Made by a program: the position numbers and the translations under genes. This document shows, piece after piece, positions 52,241-62,401 of a stretch of 64,000 nt of DNA (position 1 is the first letter of the stretch; every line of letters begins with the position of its first letter). Origin of the DNA: Aricia agestis (Eukaryota > Arthropoda > Insecta > Lepidoptera > Lycaenidae); the NCBI RefSeq assembly GCF_905147365.1, contig NC_056410.1, forward strand, positions 5,865,501-5,929,500, read 5' to 3'. The notes under the pieces were generated by a model. It searched no databases. It was not told where the DNA came from and was given only the letters and a program-made list of their open reading frames with translations.

Positions 52241-52306
52241 GTCATACACCGAAACAAGACGCGATCCAAATTTTTGTCTCGGTCTCTTGCTCTTGGTTTC
52301 GGTGTA
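52241..52306. repeat. short inverted repeat, ACACCGAAAC ends
   Basis: ACACCGAAACAAGACGCGA at the left and the complement-like CTCTTGCTCTTGGTTTCGGTGT at the right enclose a short centre. May be a small foldback remnant. Confidence 0.4.
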
Positions 52307-54999
52307 ACTTAATCCTAAGCATAATAATATTGTTATAATTTGACTGCACAAAAATTATGTTTCCTGAGACCTCCATCGTAGCCTTTTATATTAAGAAACT
52401 GACAAGATTAAAAGTAGCACATCGGCAGTTTTAGATAAAACTTTTGGTTAAAAACTTTTACTGCCACAATCAGCGTGGAACATTAATAACTTAAATGTAA
52501 TTAATTTGAAATTTGACATAAGCCCCATACATTATCTGTCAAACTCTTCATTAAATTGAAAGTTAATCATAATTAAATGTCTTTGAGTTCGGGGATTAGA
52601 TATCTAATACTGTATTTTTATTTGTTAAACAGTATTCAATAATAAATAAGACGTGCGAAACCTTAATTCTAAAAATCCTTAATTCAAAATACGTATAGAA
52701 AACCTTTTTGAAACTTTGTTATATTTCAGGTACGTGAAGTTTAAAACAATCTCAATTGACTGAAATCAAATATTAATTGATTACAATTAAGCTCCAAGTG
52801 TTATTTTAGGCTTCATTAGTACCGTACAAAGTTTTGTTCTGTTTCTTACTAATGATATTAAATTACAAATTAGGATTGCATCACAAAACAAAAGTCGCAT
52901 TTAGATTTGATGGCTTGGTAGATTGTATTCAAAAACCCGGTCACCTTTTGTGTGAAGAAGACAAATACGACTTACAAACTTAGACCTTTAGTGTGATACA
53001 TTGTCTTAGCTCACAATATTAAAAATACATCCAAAAACATGTTATCAGCTCTCTCTTTGCCTATTGATGCATTCATCTTCTACATTTAAAAATATTATCA
53101 GACGGGTTCTTGGATCTTGGACTGTATTATGTTTTTCATGTTGGTAACATTGATTTAATCTGCGATAACAAACTGCATCGACACAACGCAGAGCCTGACT
53201 GAGTATCATGGCCATTACTAAATGATCAACTTTCGCTGGCTTAGCGCCAGATCGCAGTGCTGCCAACACACCCAAATTAAACTCGCAACTACCCCCAAGT
53301 ACACAGTACTAGAACGCCTTCCTTTGACATATTGTGAGTTACATGATTGTTGTCCATCATCACATACTGGTCACAAAAAATTATAAATTCAAGTCTTTAC
53401 ATTCACATTTTATTTCTTGTTTCATTTCTTTATTTCTGTATCAAATGGAAATGATCAGAAAGGATGTTTATCGCGCCAATATTTCCCCACAAAAGCACTT
53501 TCAGGCTATGCTGTTATGAAAAGGCGACCTCACACAATCGATCTAGCTAGAAATCATTTTTAGAAAATGTCATTTTATTCGTGTTTTATCGAATATCGAG
53601 CAGAGTTCGGTCAAATAGCTAGTATTATATTATAGTTAGATTGTATGGAGATCCGGAGGAAAAAATATTATCTAGTTCTTATCTCTTAGAATCCGTGAAT
53701 GTTTTAGTTACTAAGGCCTGTCTCTCTTTGAACTCCAGGAAAATTCAACAAATAATAAAATACAAAATCTTATTTACAAAGAGATTTATCAGTAATATTT
53801 ATGTTGCTAAATAAAAACTTGCTATGTTACTAACGTCTTCAAGAAACACCCAAAAGTATTTTTAATCAAAAAATATCCAAGACAGATAAGAAATACTCGC
53901 ATGAAAACAAGAGTACTCGTAACACAATAAAAATAATGTGATAAAGTCGCGCCTGTGAATTTTATCCTTATCAAATACTGTATAAATTAATTAATTTTCC
54001 CCGCAATAGCGCAGATCCCGTGTTCTTGCTTATTAATTGCTTTAAGTCGTGGAACGTGTCGTGTATGATAATACTGAATTTAATATTCATATCTCAATAA
54101 ATTCGTACATCATCATCAATAAACCACCGCGTATTAAGAATTTAAACTATTGGTAAAATAAAAATCTTGTCCTCTTCAATGTGTACAGTGTACAACATAA
54201 CTAACATCAGAAAATTTTTGGGTTGGGCTATGGCGACTAACCCTTAATTGTCGATTTTATAATTCTTTTTTATACTTGAAAATAACCCCCGAATAGTTTC
54301 ATTTTCTAAACATAGATTAGCATTATATTTCCGAGGATCCGACCTAGCGAAAACACGATTTCTTAAAATTTTCTCGATAGAACAAAATCACAAAGATGCA
54401 TCTAATTTTCACGAATTTTTCATATATTGCCATAACCGTGCATTTAACAAAGTTAATAATATTTTAACACATTGTAAAAAATTCTATCATTGAGAAACTG
54501 ACCTAGAGGATTTTTAAATATTGTGTATTTATCGAGTTATTGAGAAAAAACTTATTTGGCGATGAATCCGCGTCGTTCTTTTTCACCTGGCATATGAAAC
54601 ACGGGCGTGAGTGTGAAGAGAGGACGATGTTTGATTTTTTGGATTAGTCGCCCTCTTATGTCAAATCTATGTTGTGATCTTACCTGGGCTTGACATAGCC
54701 CGTCTTTGTTATGCAGGTCTGAACCTGTCGATAAATCAATTTTTCTGATAGTACTGTTTGATATACACTTAACCCCTTAAATATAACGTGTAAACCATGT
54801 GTTTATAAGCGAAGGTCCATCATTGGTATCAGTTTTATTGTTTTCATTCTGATAAATTGTTAAGGCCCTTATGATCTATGTAGTTGGACAGATCACAGGC
54901 GAACTTGACTAGACTCGTGCCACAGACAAAAACGCATAAAACGTATCCAGAGTCTTTGCTAGTATTGTGTTCATTGGTTTTATAATATCTTGTCGTTAA
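52307..54999. other. intergenic DNA, no supported gene
   Basis: AT-rich. One minus-strand stretch (53045-53275) has a rather protein-like reading (see findings) but no ATG, no clear splice sites and no domain known to me. Nothing else is supported. Confidence 0.4.
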
Positions 55000-55193
55000 G
55001 GAGTGTGCAGCACACTGAGACGGGCTGTGACGGGGCTCAGCGTGCCGGGGCTGCGGGACGCGGATGCGCGTATCGCACACTGTGTCGGGGCGCAGCGGAT
55101 TTCCGCTTCCATAAAAATTGTATGGAGGCGGATTTTTGCGATGAGCCCCGGCACGCTGTGCCTCGGCACGGCCCGTCTCAGTGTGCTCACTCC
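55000..55193. mobile_element. piggyBac-like GC-rich MITE flanked by TTAA
   Basis: TTAA at 54996-54999 and 55194-55197 directly flank inverted ends: GGAGTG(TGC)AGCACACTGAGACGGGC at the left and GCCCGTCTCAGTGTGCTCACTCC at the right, with a 3-base difference. TTAA duplication is the hallmark of piggyBac. The inside is GC-rich, with GTGCCGGGGCT and AGCCCCGGCAC also inverted. No transposase. Open frames in it on both strands reflect GC content and symmetry. Confidence 0.75.
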
Positions 55194-55376
55194 TTAATGA
55201 GGCAGTAGATCCAAAGTAATCGAAGAAGTATCATACCGAATTCCATCAAGATCAAATCTTCTTCAAATCTTCAAATCTTCAATTGAAAAAGTTACCAGTC
55301 ATCCAGTCAGTCAGTTCGATTAAAAAATAATAAGTAGATTTGATAACATGGAAGTTTGGTTTATAGAAAACCCTTA

Positions 55377-55504
55377 GGGCCTGTTTCACCACTTTCTGAT
55401 AAAGTGCCTAATAGGCTATTCACAACTTTTTTGACAGATTCTCCATACTTGATCTGTCAAGTTAATTGGTGGATAGCCTTATCAGAAAGTGGTGAAACAG
55501 GCCC
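55377..55504. mobile_element. intact PIF/Harbinger-like MITE
   Basis: 128 bp with ends GGGCCTGTTTCACCACTTTC and GAAAGTGGTGAAACAGGCCC, exactly inverted, flanked by TTA on both sides (55374-55376, 55505-55507). The inside holds TTGACAGATT / TGATCTGTCAA, also inverted. It matches the interrupted copy at 5297-6057. Confidence 0.82.
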
Positions 55505-55899
55505 TTAGTAATTAAAACATGTAAATATTCCAAAGTAACTTCAAAATTACATTCTATGCATAAGAGAAGAACAAACAAATCTTCATTTTTCGTATCTCAA
55601 AAACTGCTCTATAAATAAAATTTCCCATTAAAATAACTAGCCTCGCCTTGTAAAAGCTTATTACTATTTAGTTTATTCGTGCAATTTACATTTCACACTT
55701 CAGAAGGCATTTTTAATATTAGTGCATAATTTTTAATGCATGTTTCATTTTTACACTAACTGTGACCTGACGAGTTACGAGTTACGAGTTACGACCTCGT
55801 TCGCGCCAATTACTGTTTTTACGATTACGATATTAGGAAGATTTTAAAAGAATATATTTTAAGATATTTCTGCATAATTTTTGCCGTTTTAGCATCACT
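55505..55899. other. intergenic DNA, nothing recognised
   Basis: Contains a short tandem ACGAGTT(ACGAGTT)ACGAGTTACGA at about 55770. No gene. Confidence 0.4.
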
Positions 55900-56476
55900 T
55901 TTAGGGTTCCGTAGTCAACAAGGAACCCTTATAGTTTCGATCTGTTCGTCCGTCTGTCCGTCTGTCCATCTGTCCGTCTGTCCGTCTGTCCGTCTGTTCG
56001 CGGTTTTGCTCAGAGACTATAGGACTTACAAAGCTGTAATTTGGAATGAATGCACATATTTGATATTAATGATGCCGACAAAATGGTACATGAAATATTA
56101 AGTTTTAAAGTGAAAAAAATCGTTAAAGTCCAGTGTCCCCCCCCCCCCCTTCTACCAGCTAAACGGTTGCTTCTGGAAATGTGAAAAAATTCACGGGAGT
56201 AGGAAATATACTGAATTTAAAAGGGAAACTATCACGGCTAAGAAGACTTCATAAATTATTGAGTAATTATAGTCGAGCAACTAAAAAAAATTATTCGGCA
56301 AAGCATAAAGGAACTTTCCGTTCAAATTCCTTTGAAAGTATCTGAGATGATGTTGTTAGTAGTGTAACATACGTTATAAATGTACATTTATTGACCATAC
56401 AAAAATAAAAATAAAAACTAACGGTACTACGGAACCCTATATTGCGCGTGGCCCGACACGCACATGGCCGGCTTTT
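55900..56476 (+). repeat. GGGTTCCGTA...GGCCG repeat, copy 3
   Basis: Starts TTTAGGGTTCCGTAGTCAAC, has a CCGTCTGT microsatellite (about 55948-55998), a C run (about 56137-56150) and ends GTGGCCCGACACGCACATGG then CCGGCTTTTA. It is an inverted relative of 37971-38502, including the poly-G/poly-C tract. Confidence 0.68.
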
Positions 56477-56745
56477 ATTCACCGATGCTACCCTCCTATT
56501 GATCGTGGCGTAATGATAATAATATTATGTAGGTTACTCAATAAAATATGGATCTTCCATTTACCAACACAAAAATATTAAAATATTGTTTCAATTCGAA
56601 CCGAGATTCATATCCAATATTATATCCAATATATTTCATAAAAAATTGTGACCTTATGCAATAAAGTTCATGTTTAAGAGAATTATGGGGCTAAAAACTG
56701 CGAGTAATGCAGAAATTAGTGTATAGCATAAAAGTATTAAATATA
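56477..56745. other. AT-rich spacer ahead of copy C
   Basis: No feature. Ends with AAATATA, the insertion site. Confidence 0.4.
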
Positions 56746-57578
56746 TGTCGCCGCGGAGGTTCCTGTCTGATTGGGACTCTTTATTTTATGTTTAGAAAAA
56801 TTATTATAATGTGATTATAATCATGAATTATTGTTAAAAATGTGTAATACGTCGTTATTAGAACGATTGATATGCATTTTATGATTTATTGTAAGCCCGG
56901 AAGATATTTTAACTTCCGTGGTATTTATTAAAATTATTATTTAATGTCAATTTCATAGTTGGCCAATATAGGATTATTCTAATGTAATTGAAACTAGTTT
57001 TCCATGCCAATCAAACTTTTAAATAATTTCTTTAAACATTCTCACTAAAATTACGACGTATTTTGGTTGTGAATTAATTACTTCCGGTTTTATTTACTTC
57101 GTAATAATTTAATGTGAATTTTGGTAAATTACAAAATAAATAAGCTAATTCATTTTAACGTTATTTACTAATTTTACAATTATTTAATGTTTCTATAACA
57201 TGATTTTCAAGAGTGACGTAATTACTTGTGGTAGGGCAAACAAGTAGGGATGATGCTTATAAAAAGACGTGTTCTGAGCGTGGAGCTCATTCTACTGTGA
57301 ATTTGCGGTGAATAAACATTGTAAGTACAATCCATGTCAGTTTAAATAAATGAAAATGATTTTATCACTTTGTTTTCTTTTTAATTTTAAATTCTAATTT
57401 CTTTTGCTCTTTAAGTTTTAGTATTTTTAATGATTTGAAATTGTTTTATTGTTTATAAATGAAATCTATTGCTTTTAGTGAGAAATCAATAGCTTTGATG
57501 AAATTAAACATTCAAATCTCATAATAAGTGAATTAATAATTATTATTATTTTTGTAACGCCCTCTCTGATTTTCGATA
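56746..57578 (+). repeat. 5' LTR, copy C
   Basis: 833 bp, TGTCGCC...TTCGATA. Contains TATA box, initiator and AATAAA in U3-R order. There is no TG...CA terminus at the right, unlike most LTRs. Confidence 0.94.
57258..57326 (+). promoter_or_regulatory. core promoter, poly(A) signal and splice donor, copy C
   Basis: TATAAAAA at 57258-57265, initiator TCATTC at 57287-57292 (presumed start A at 57289, 31 bp from the TATA start), AATAAA at 57311-57316 and a perfect splice donor GTAAGT at 57321-57326. R would thus be only about 40 nt. Confidence 0.6.
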
Positions 57579-57591
57579 TCAGAAGTGGGAT
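57579..57591 (+). promoter_or_regulatory. tRNA-Leu primer binding site, copy C
   Basis: TCAGAAGTGGGAT right after the LTR. Complementary to the tRNA-Leu acceptor arm but offset about 5 nt from the CCA end (no TGG at the start). Confidence 0.6.
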
Positions 57592-57675
57592 ACTTACGTG
57601 TCCTTTCTGTGCTTTTCATTTTATGTTTCAGGTACACCAGACATCCTATTCATATTGAGGAATTTTGGTATTGCG

Positions 57676-60600
57676 ATGGAAGCAGAAAATCGGACTGAAA
57701 CGGAACCAAGTGAGCTGCCATGTACTATACCTGGACCAGATACTGCAGATGTAGATGCTGATCATGGACCAAATGCCTGTGTTAATATGGCAGCTTCACA
57801 GCAGCTGCAGTGCGGTAACGTACCTCCTGAGTTCTATTTACATATGATGACAATGATGCAAAATATGAGCGAACGCTTGACGAAACAGCGCGAAAAAGTA
57901 AAAATTACCGATGTGTTCTTGCCTTCATATGATCCAGATGGTAACGTTGGAGTGCGAGAATGGTGTGACCATATCACTTCGGCTAAAAATAACTATGAGC
58001 TTAGTGATTATGATATTCGTATGAAGGTGACTAGCTTATTAAAGGGACGAGCTAAAATGTGGGCTGATAATTGGCTCGTTACAACTTCTACATGGGATGA
58101 GTTGCGACAAAATATTATTACTACATTTGAACCCGAAAGTCGTTATTCAAAGGACGTCTTGCGATTTAGGGAGCATGAATATGACCACACTAAAGACATT
58201 GCAGAGTTTTTATCACGATCTTGGATTTTGTGGAGACGAGTGACGAAGGATAAACTTAACGATAATGATGCAGTAGAAGCAGTTATTGGAACCATTAGCG
58301 ATGAACGTCTTCGGATTGAGCTTATGAATGCCAGAGCCACTTCAGTGCCTGAATTAATATCTGTTGCCTCTTCTATTCGTACATCTAAGAGACCTAATCA
58401 CGCTAACGTGAACCAACCACTTGCTAAGCGTTTTAAATACTCTTTAGATAATCGGAATATTTCTAATTGTAACTTCTGTAAGAAGCCCGGGCATTTTTCT
58501 CGCGATTGTCGTGGTAAAAATAACTCCACAATACTTGACAAACAGCCTGTTCCAAATAACCCTAGTTCTTCTGGAATATCACTCCAAAAACCTAATACGT
58601 CTAAGATCTGTTCTTTTTGTTCAAAGGCCGGTCATACTTTTGATACTTGTTACCGTCGGGAAAAACAAATTACTTCAAATGTAAATTCAGTTGTAATAAA
58701 TAAACCAAAATTAAACACGATGCGTATGCGAGTAGGTGATATAGTTATTGATGCGGTGTTCGATAGCGGTGCGGACTGCTCTGTTATGTGCGAATCTATT
58801 GCAAACAGGCTACCTGGAAAGAGAGTTCAAGTAGTTAATTATTTACGAGGAATAGGTCCTTTTCCTGTAGTTTCGACTAATAAGCTAACTACTATATGCG
58901 TCATTAATGACATTAATGTAGAGATAGATTTTTATATTTTATCTGACTACGAAATGACTTCAGATGTATTAATAGGTGCAAATCTTTTAAACAGCACCGG
59001 GTTATCTGTAATCGTGACTGAAAATAGTGCGTCTTTGTGCTTTCAGCCTCGTGTCATGCACATACAATCGTCAACCGGACTATTTGATAACATAAATCAT
59101 GACTTAGTTAATGAACTTGAGATTAATCAACTCCTTACCCTGCTAAATAAGTACTCTTCCATTTTTACGCGCGGCTTTCCTCAATCTCGGGTCAATACAG
59201 GTAAATTAGAGATTCGATTGAAAAATCCAAACAAGTTTGTTGAAAGAAGACCGTACAGATTGAGCCCAGTCGAACGTGAAAAGGTTAAGGAGATTGTTAA
59301 GGAATTAATAGATAATGATATTGTCCAAGAAAGTAAGTCCCCATATTCTAGTCCAATTATTTTAGTCAAGAAAAAGAACGGGGACGATCGTATGTGCGTA
59401 GATTACAGAGAACTTAACTCGAACACTGTCCGGGATCATTATCCTCTTCCTTTAATAGCCGATCAAATTGACCAGTTGACTGGAGGCCAGTACTACACTT
59501 CCTTAGATATGGCCTCTGGCTTTCACCAGATTCCTATCGCTGATGAGTCTATTGAGAAAACCGCTTTTGTGACACCGGACGGTTTGTTCGAGTATAAGAC
59601 TATGCCATTTGGCTTGTGTAATGCCCCTGCTGTATACCAAAGATGCATAAATCGTGCTTTAGGTCCTCTTTTAAATCCAGGTAGTGCGGATAAAGTTCAT
59701 AATGATAGCGTAGCCCAAGTTTACATAGATGATGTCATTAGTAAATGTAGAGATTTTTCATCTGGTCTTGTCTATTTAGAGAAAATATTTATAGCGTTAC
59801 GGGAATCGGGTTTCTCCGTTAACATTGATAAGTGCTTATTCTTCAAACGGTCAATTGAATATCTCGGTAATGTGATAGAAAATGGTCAGGTTCGTCCTAG
59901 TCCCAAAAAAGTTGAGGCCCTACTAAAGGCTCCAGTTCCGACTAATGTCAAACAGATTCGTCAATTTAACGGCTTAGCAGGGTATTTTCGTAGATTCATA
60001 CCAGATTTTGCACGGACTATGGTACCTCTGTATCAATTAACTAAACAAGGCGCTCAGTGGCAATGGAATCATGTTCATGAAGAAGCACGTCAAAAGATAA
60101 TTCATCATTTAACTTCTGCACCCGTCTTAACAATATTTCAAGAAGGGAAACCTATTGAGCTATTTACCGATGCCAGCAGTCTTGGCTTTGGAGCAATTCT
60201 CGTACAGATTATAAACGGTAGGCAGCATGTGATAGCCTATTTTAGTATGCGTACGACAGACATAGAAAGTAGGTATCACTCCTACGAACTCGAAACGCTG
60301 GCCGTAGTCCGAGCAATCAAGCATTTTCGACACTTCCTATATGGACGCCAATTCAAGGTGATTACCGACTGCAATGCGCTTAAAGCTTCCAAGCACAAGA
60401 AAGACTTGTTACCTCGCATACATAGATGGTGGTCATATCTTCAAAATTTTGAGTTTGATATAGAATACAGGAAGGGCGAGCGGATGCAGCATGCAGATTA
60501 CCTAAGCAGAAATCCAGATCCACTTACTGTAAACGTCCTAACGAAAAATTTAGATTGGATAAATATTGAACAGAGACGCGACCACCAATTGCGACCCATC

Positions 60601-61914
60601 ATAGACAAATTGCATAATGGTGAAGAAGTCCCTGGGTATCACCTCGAAGACAATGTTCTCAAATTTGAGAAGCAGGACACAATTTTGGGCTCACAAAAGC
60701 TCATTGTTGTACCAAAATCTTTCCAGTGGAGTCTCATCAATACTTTCCATACAGCTCTGAAGCATCCTGGCTGGGAGAAGACGCTCCATAAAATAAAAGG
60801 TACCTACTATTTTGATAAAATGAGCACAATTGTCCGTGATTTTGTTGACAACTGCATCATATGTAGAACTTCAAAACAGACATCTGGAGTAACTCAAGTA
60901 CAATTGCATCCCATTGCCAAGCCAGTGGTTCCATTTGAAGTAATACACATGGACATCACAGGTAAATTAGGAGGTTCAAATGAGCATGAATATGTTGTAG
61001 TCACAATTGATGCCTTTACTAAATATGTACTACTACGTCACACCAATAATAAAAGTCATCATAGCACTCTGGCAGCCTTGAAACAAGTTGTCCACCTTTT
61101 CGGAGCTCCAAGACAAATAATTGTAGACGGTGGTCGTGAATTTCTAGGAGAATTTAAAAGTTACTGCGATATGTTCAATATAGAAATACACTCTATAGCA
61201 CCGGGGGTTAGCAGAGCTAATGGGCAAGTGGAACGGGTAATGGCAACCCTTAAAAATGGCCTCATTATGATTAAAAATTATGAAACACCAAATTGGCATA
61301 CAGCCTTGGAAAGCCTTCAACTAGCCCTCAACTGCACTGTTCATAGAACTACAGGTATAGCTCCACTTACACTTCTAACTAGACGTCAAAACTGTGTCCC
61401 ACCAGAATTACTGACCTTGGTAAACCTAGATGATGCAATCATCAATATTGAAGCCCTGGAACAACACGTGCAACAGAAGATGATGCAAGTGTCTGCTAAA
61501 GATAAAGCGAGGTTCGATAAAGGACGAGCTAAAATTCAAAGGTTTCAAAGGGGTGACTTTGTTTTAATAAAAAACAATCCACGTAATCAAACTGCTCTTG
61601 ATCTGAAATTTAGCGTTCCATACGAAGTTCACAGGGTACTCGAAAATGATCGCTATCTTGTGAAAAAGGTAATAGGACATCATGGGCGCCCTCGCAAGGT
61701 CGCCCATGACCAGCTTCGACGCGCTCCACTACCCGGAGGCACCAATCAGGCAACCGTGTCGCCCTTCGACGATCAGCAAGCGGGGCCTTCTGGTTCGCTC
61801 CCAGACGATCAGCAACCTGGTCCTTCTGGTTCGCCTCCAGAGCATCAGCAAGCGGGTTCTGTGTCTCCTCTAGACGATCATCAAGCAAGACCCGAGGTCA
61901 ACGACGAAAACTGA
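57676..61914 (+). CDS. gag-pol: Gag-Pol polyprotein, Ty3/gypsy family 1, copy C
   Basis: Start chosen at the first in-frame ATG (57676); the open frame reaches back to a GTG at 57598. Knuckle cysteines begin at 58468 and 58609, protease Asp codon at 58762, YIDD at 59722, RNase H Asp at 60169, integrase Asp 60952, Asp 61126 and Glu 61231. The second Asp and Glu are 35 residues apart, one fewer than the usual Ty3/gypsy 36. Upstream of the ATG, TTATGTTTCAG at about 57621-57631 is a good splice acceptor. At 61681-61708 CATGGGCG...CGCCCATG forms a stem. The end carries about three imperfect 11-13-residue repeats. Family function: reverse transcription of its own RNA in Gag particles and integration into nuclear DNA. 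Confidence 0.96.
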   Translation: MEAENRTETEPSELPCTIPGPDTADVDADHGPNACVNMAASQQLQCGNVPPEFYLHMMTMMQNMSERLTKQREKVKITDVFLPSYDPDGNVGVREWCDHITSAKNNYELSDYDIRMKVTSLLKGRAKMWADNWLVTTSTWDELRQNIITTFEPESRYSKDVLRFREHEYDHTKDIAEFLSRSWILWRRVTKDKLNDNDAVEAVIGTISDERLRIELMNARATSVPELISVASSIRTSKRPNHANVNQPLAKRFKYSLDNRNISNCNFCKKPGHFSRDCRGKNNSTILDKQPVPNNPSSSGISLQKPNTSKICSFCSKAGHTFDTCYRREKQITSNVNSVVINKPKLNTMRMRVGDIVIDAVFDSGADCSVMCESIANRLPGKRVQVVNYLRGIGPFPVVSTNKLTTICVINDINVEIDFYILSDYEMTSDVLIGANLLNSTGLSVIVTENSASLCFQPRVMHIQSSTGLFDNINHDLVNELEINQLLTLLNKYSSIFTRGFPQSRVNTGKLEIRLKNPNKFVERRPYRLSPVEREKVKEIVKELIDNDIVQESKSPYSSPIILVKKKNGDDRMCVDYRELNSNTVRDHYPLPLIADQIDQLTGGQYYTSLDMASGFHQIPIADESIEKTAFVTPDGLFEYKTMPFGLCNAPAVYQRCINRALGPLLNPGSADKVHNDSVAQVYIDDVISKCRDFSSGLVYLEKIFIALRESGFSVNIDKCLFFKRSIEYLGNVIENGQVRPSPKKVEALLKAPVPTNVKQIRQFNGLAGYFRRFIPDFARTMVPLYQLTKQGAQWQWNHVHEEARQKIIHHLTSAPVLTIFQEGKPIELFTDASSLGFGAILVQIINGRQHVIAYFSMRTTDIESRYHSYELETLAVVRAIKHFRHFLYGRQFKVITDCNALKASKHKKDLLPRIHRWWSYLQNFEFDIEYRKGERMQHADYLSRNPDPLTVNVLTKNLDWINIEQRRDHQLRPIIDKLHNGEEVPGYHLEDNVLKFEKQDTILGSQKLIVVPKSFQWSLINTFHTALKHPGWEKTLHKIKGTYYFDKMSTIVRDFVDNCIICRTSKQTSGVTQVQLHPIAKPVVPFEVIHMDITGKLGGSNEHEYVVVTIDAFTKYVLLRHTNNKSHHSTLAALKQVVHLFGAPRQIIVDGGREFLGEFKSYCDMFNIEIHSIAPGVSRANGQVERVMATLKNGLIMIKNYETPNWHTALESLQLALNCTVHRTTGIAPLTLLTRRQNCVPPELLTLVNLDDAIINIEALEQHVQQKMMQVSAKDKARFDKGRAKIQRFQRGDFVLIKNNPRNQTALDLKFSVPYEVHRVLENDRYLVKKVIGHHGRPRKVAHDQLRRAPLPGGTNQATVSPFDDQQAGPSGSLPDDQQPGPSGSPPEHQQAGSVSPLDDHQARPEVNDEN

Positions 61915-62401
61915 ATATTAACGGTGAGCAACTTCTATGTTGATACTTAAAAAGCATTAAAATTGTTTTAAAACTTCTAAAATATGCTAAGACAAAAGAT
62001 GCTATTGGCGTGTGGAGCCGACCAATAAGCCATTGATGATATTCCATCCTGAAAGAAGTAAATGTCCCCTGTGTACCACGGCGTACGAGACCGCCTAGAG
62101 CACAGCATCGACCTATCTCTGTATCCTTTAGAGCCCCTGTTTTAAACAGCATCGATCTTTCACCCACCTATCCATTTTCCTATTAAAGAAAAAGAAAAAA
62201 AAAACATGAGAATAAAATCGAAAAATATTAAGAACGAATCTTCTGTAGTCACGTGGAGTGAACAGTTGATGCAACAAATAATAACTTAAGAATCATAAAG
62301 GCTAGTGTGTACTGTGGAAGTACCTGGTCCTCACATTTTATATTTCTCTATTACAGAAGGCAGAAGCGATGCAGAGCACGCATCGCATGTCAGTATGGCC
62401 G
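61915..62401 (+). other. 3' untranslated region of copy C
   Basis: 487 bp with AAAGAAAAAGAAAAAAAAAA at about 62185-62204 and AGAAGGCAGAAGCGATGCAG at about 62355, but the LTR is directly preceded by GTCAGTATGGCCG, not by purines. No envelope ORF. Confidence 0.7.

Noticed and set aside
61915..62401. Envelope gene that would make family 1 an errantivirus
   Set aside because: Only 487 bp lie between the pol stop and the 3' LTR, with no suitable ORF, membrane segment or signal peptide.
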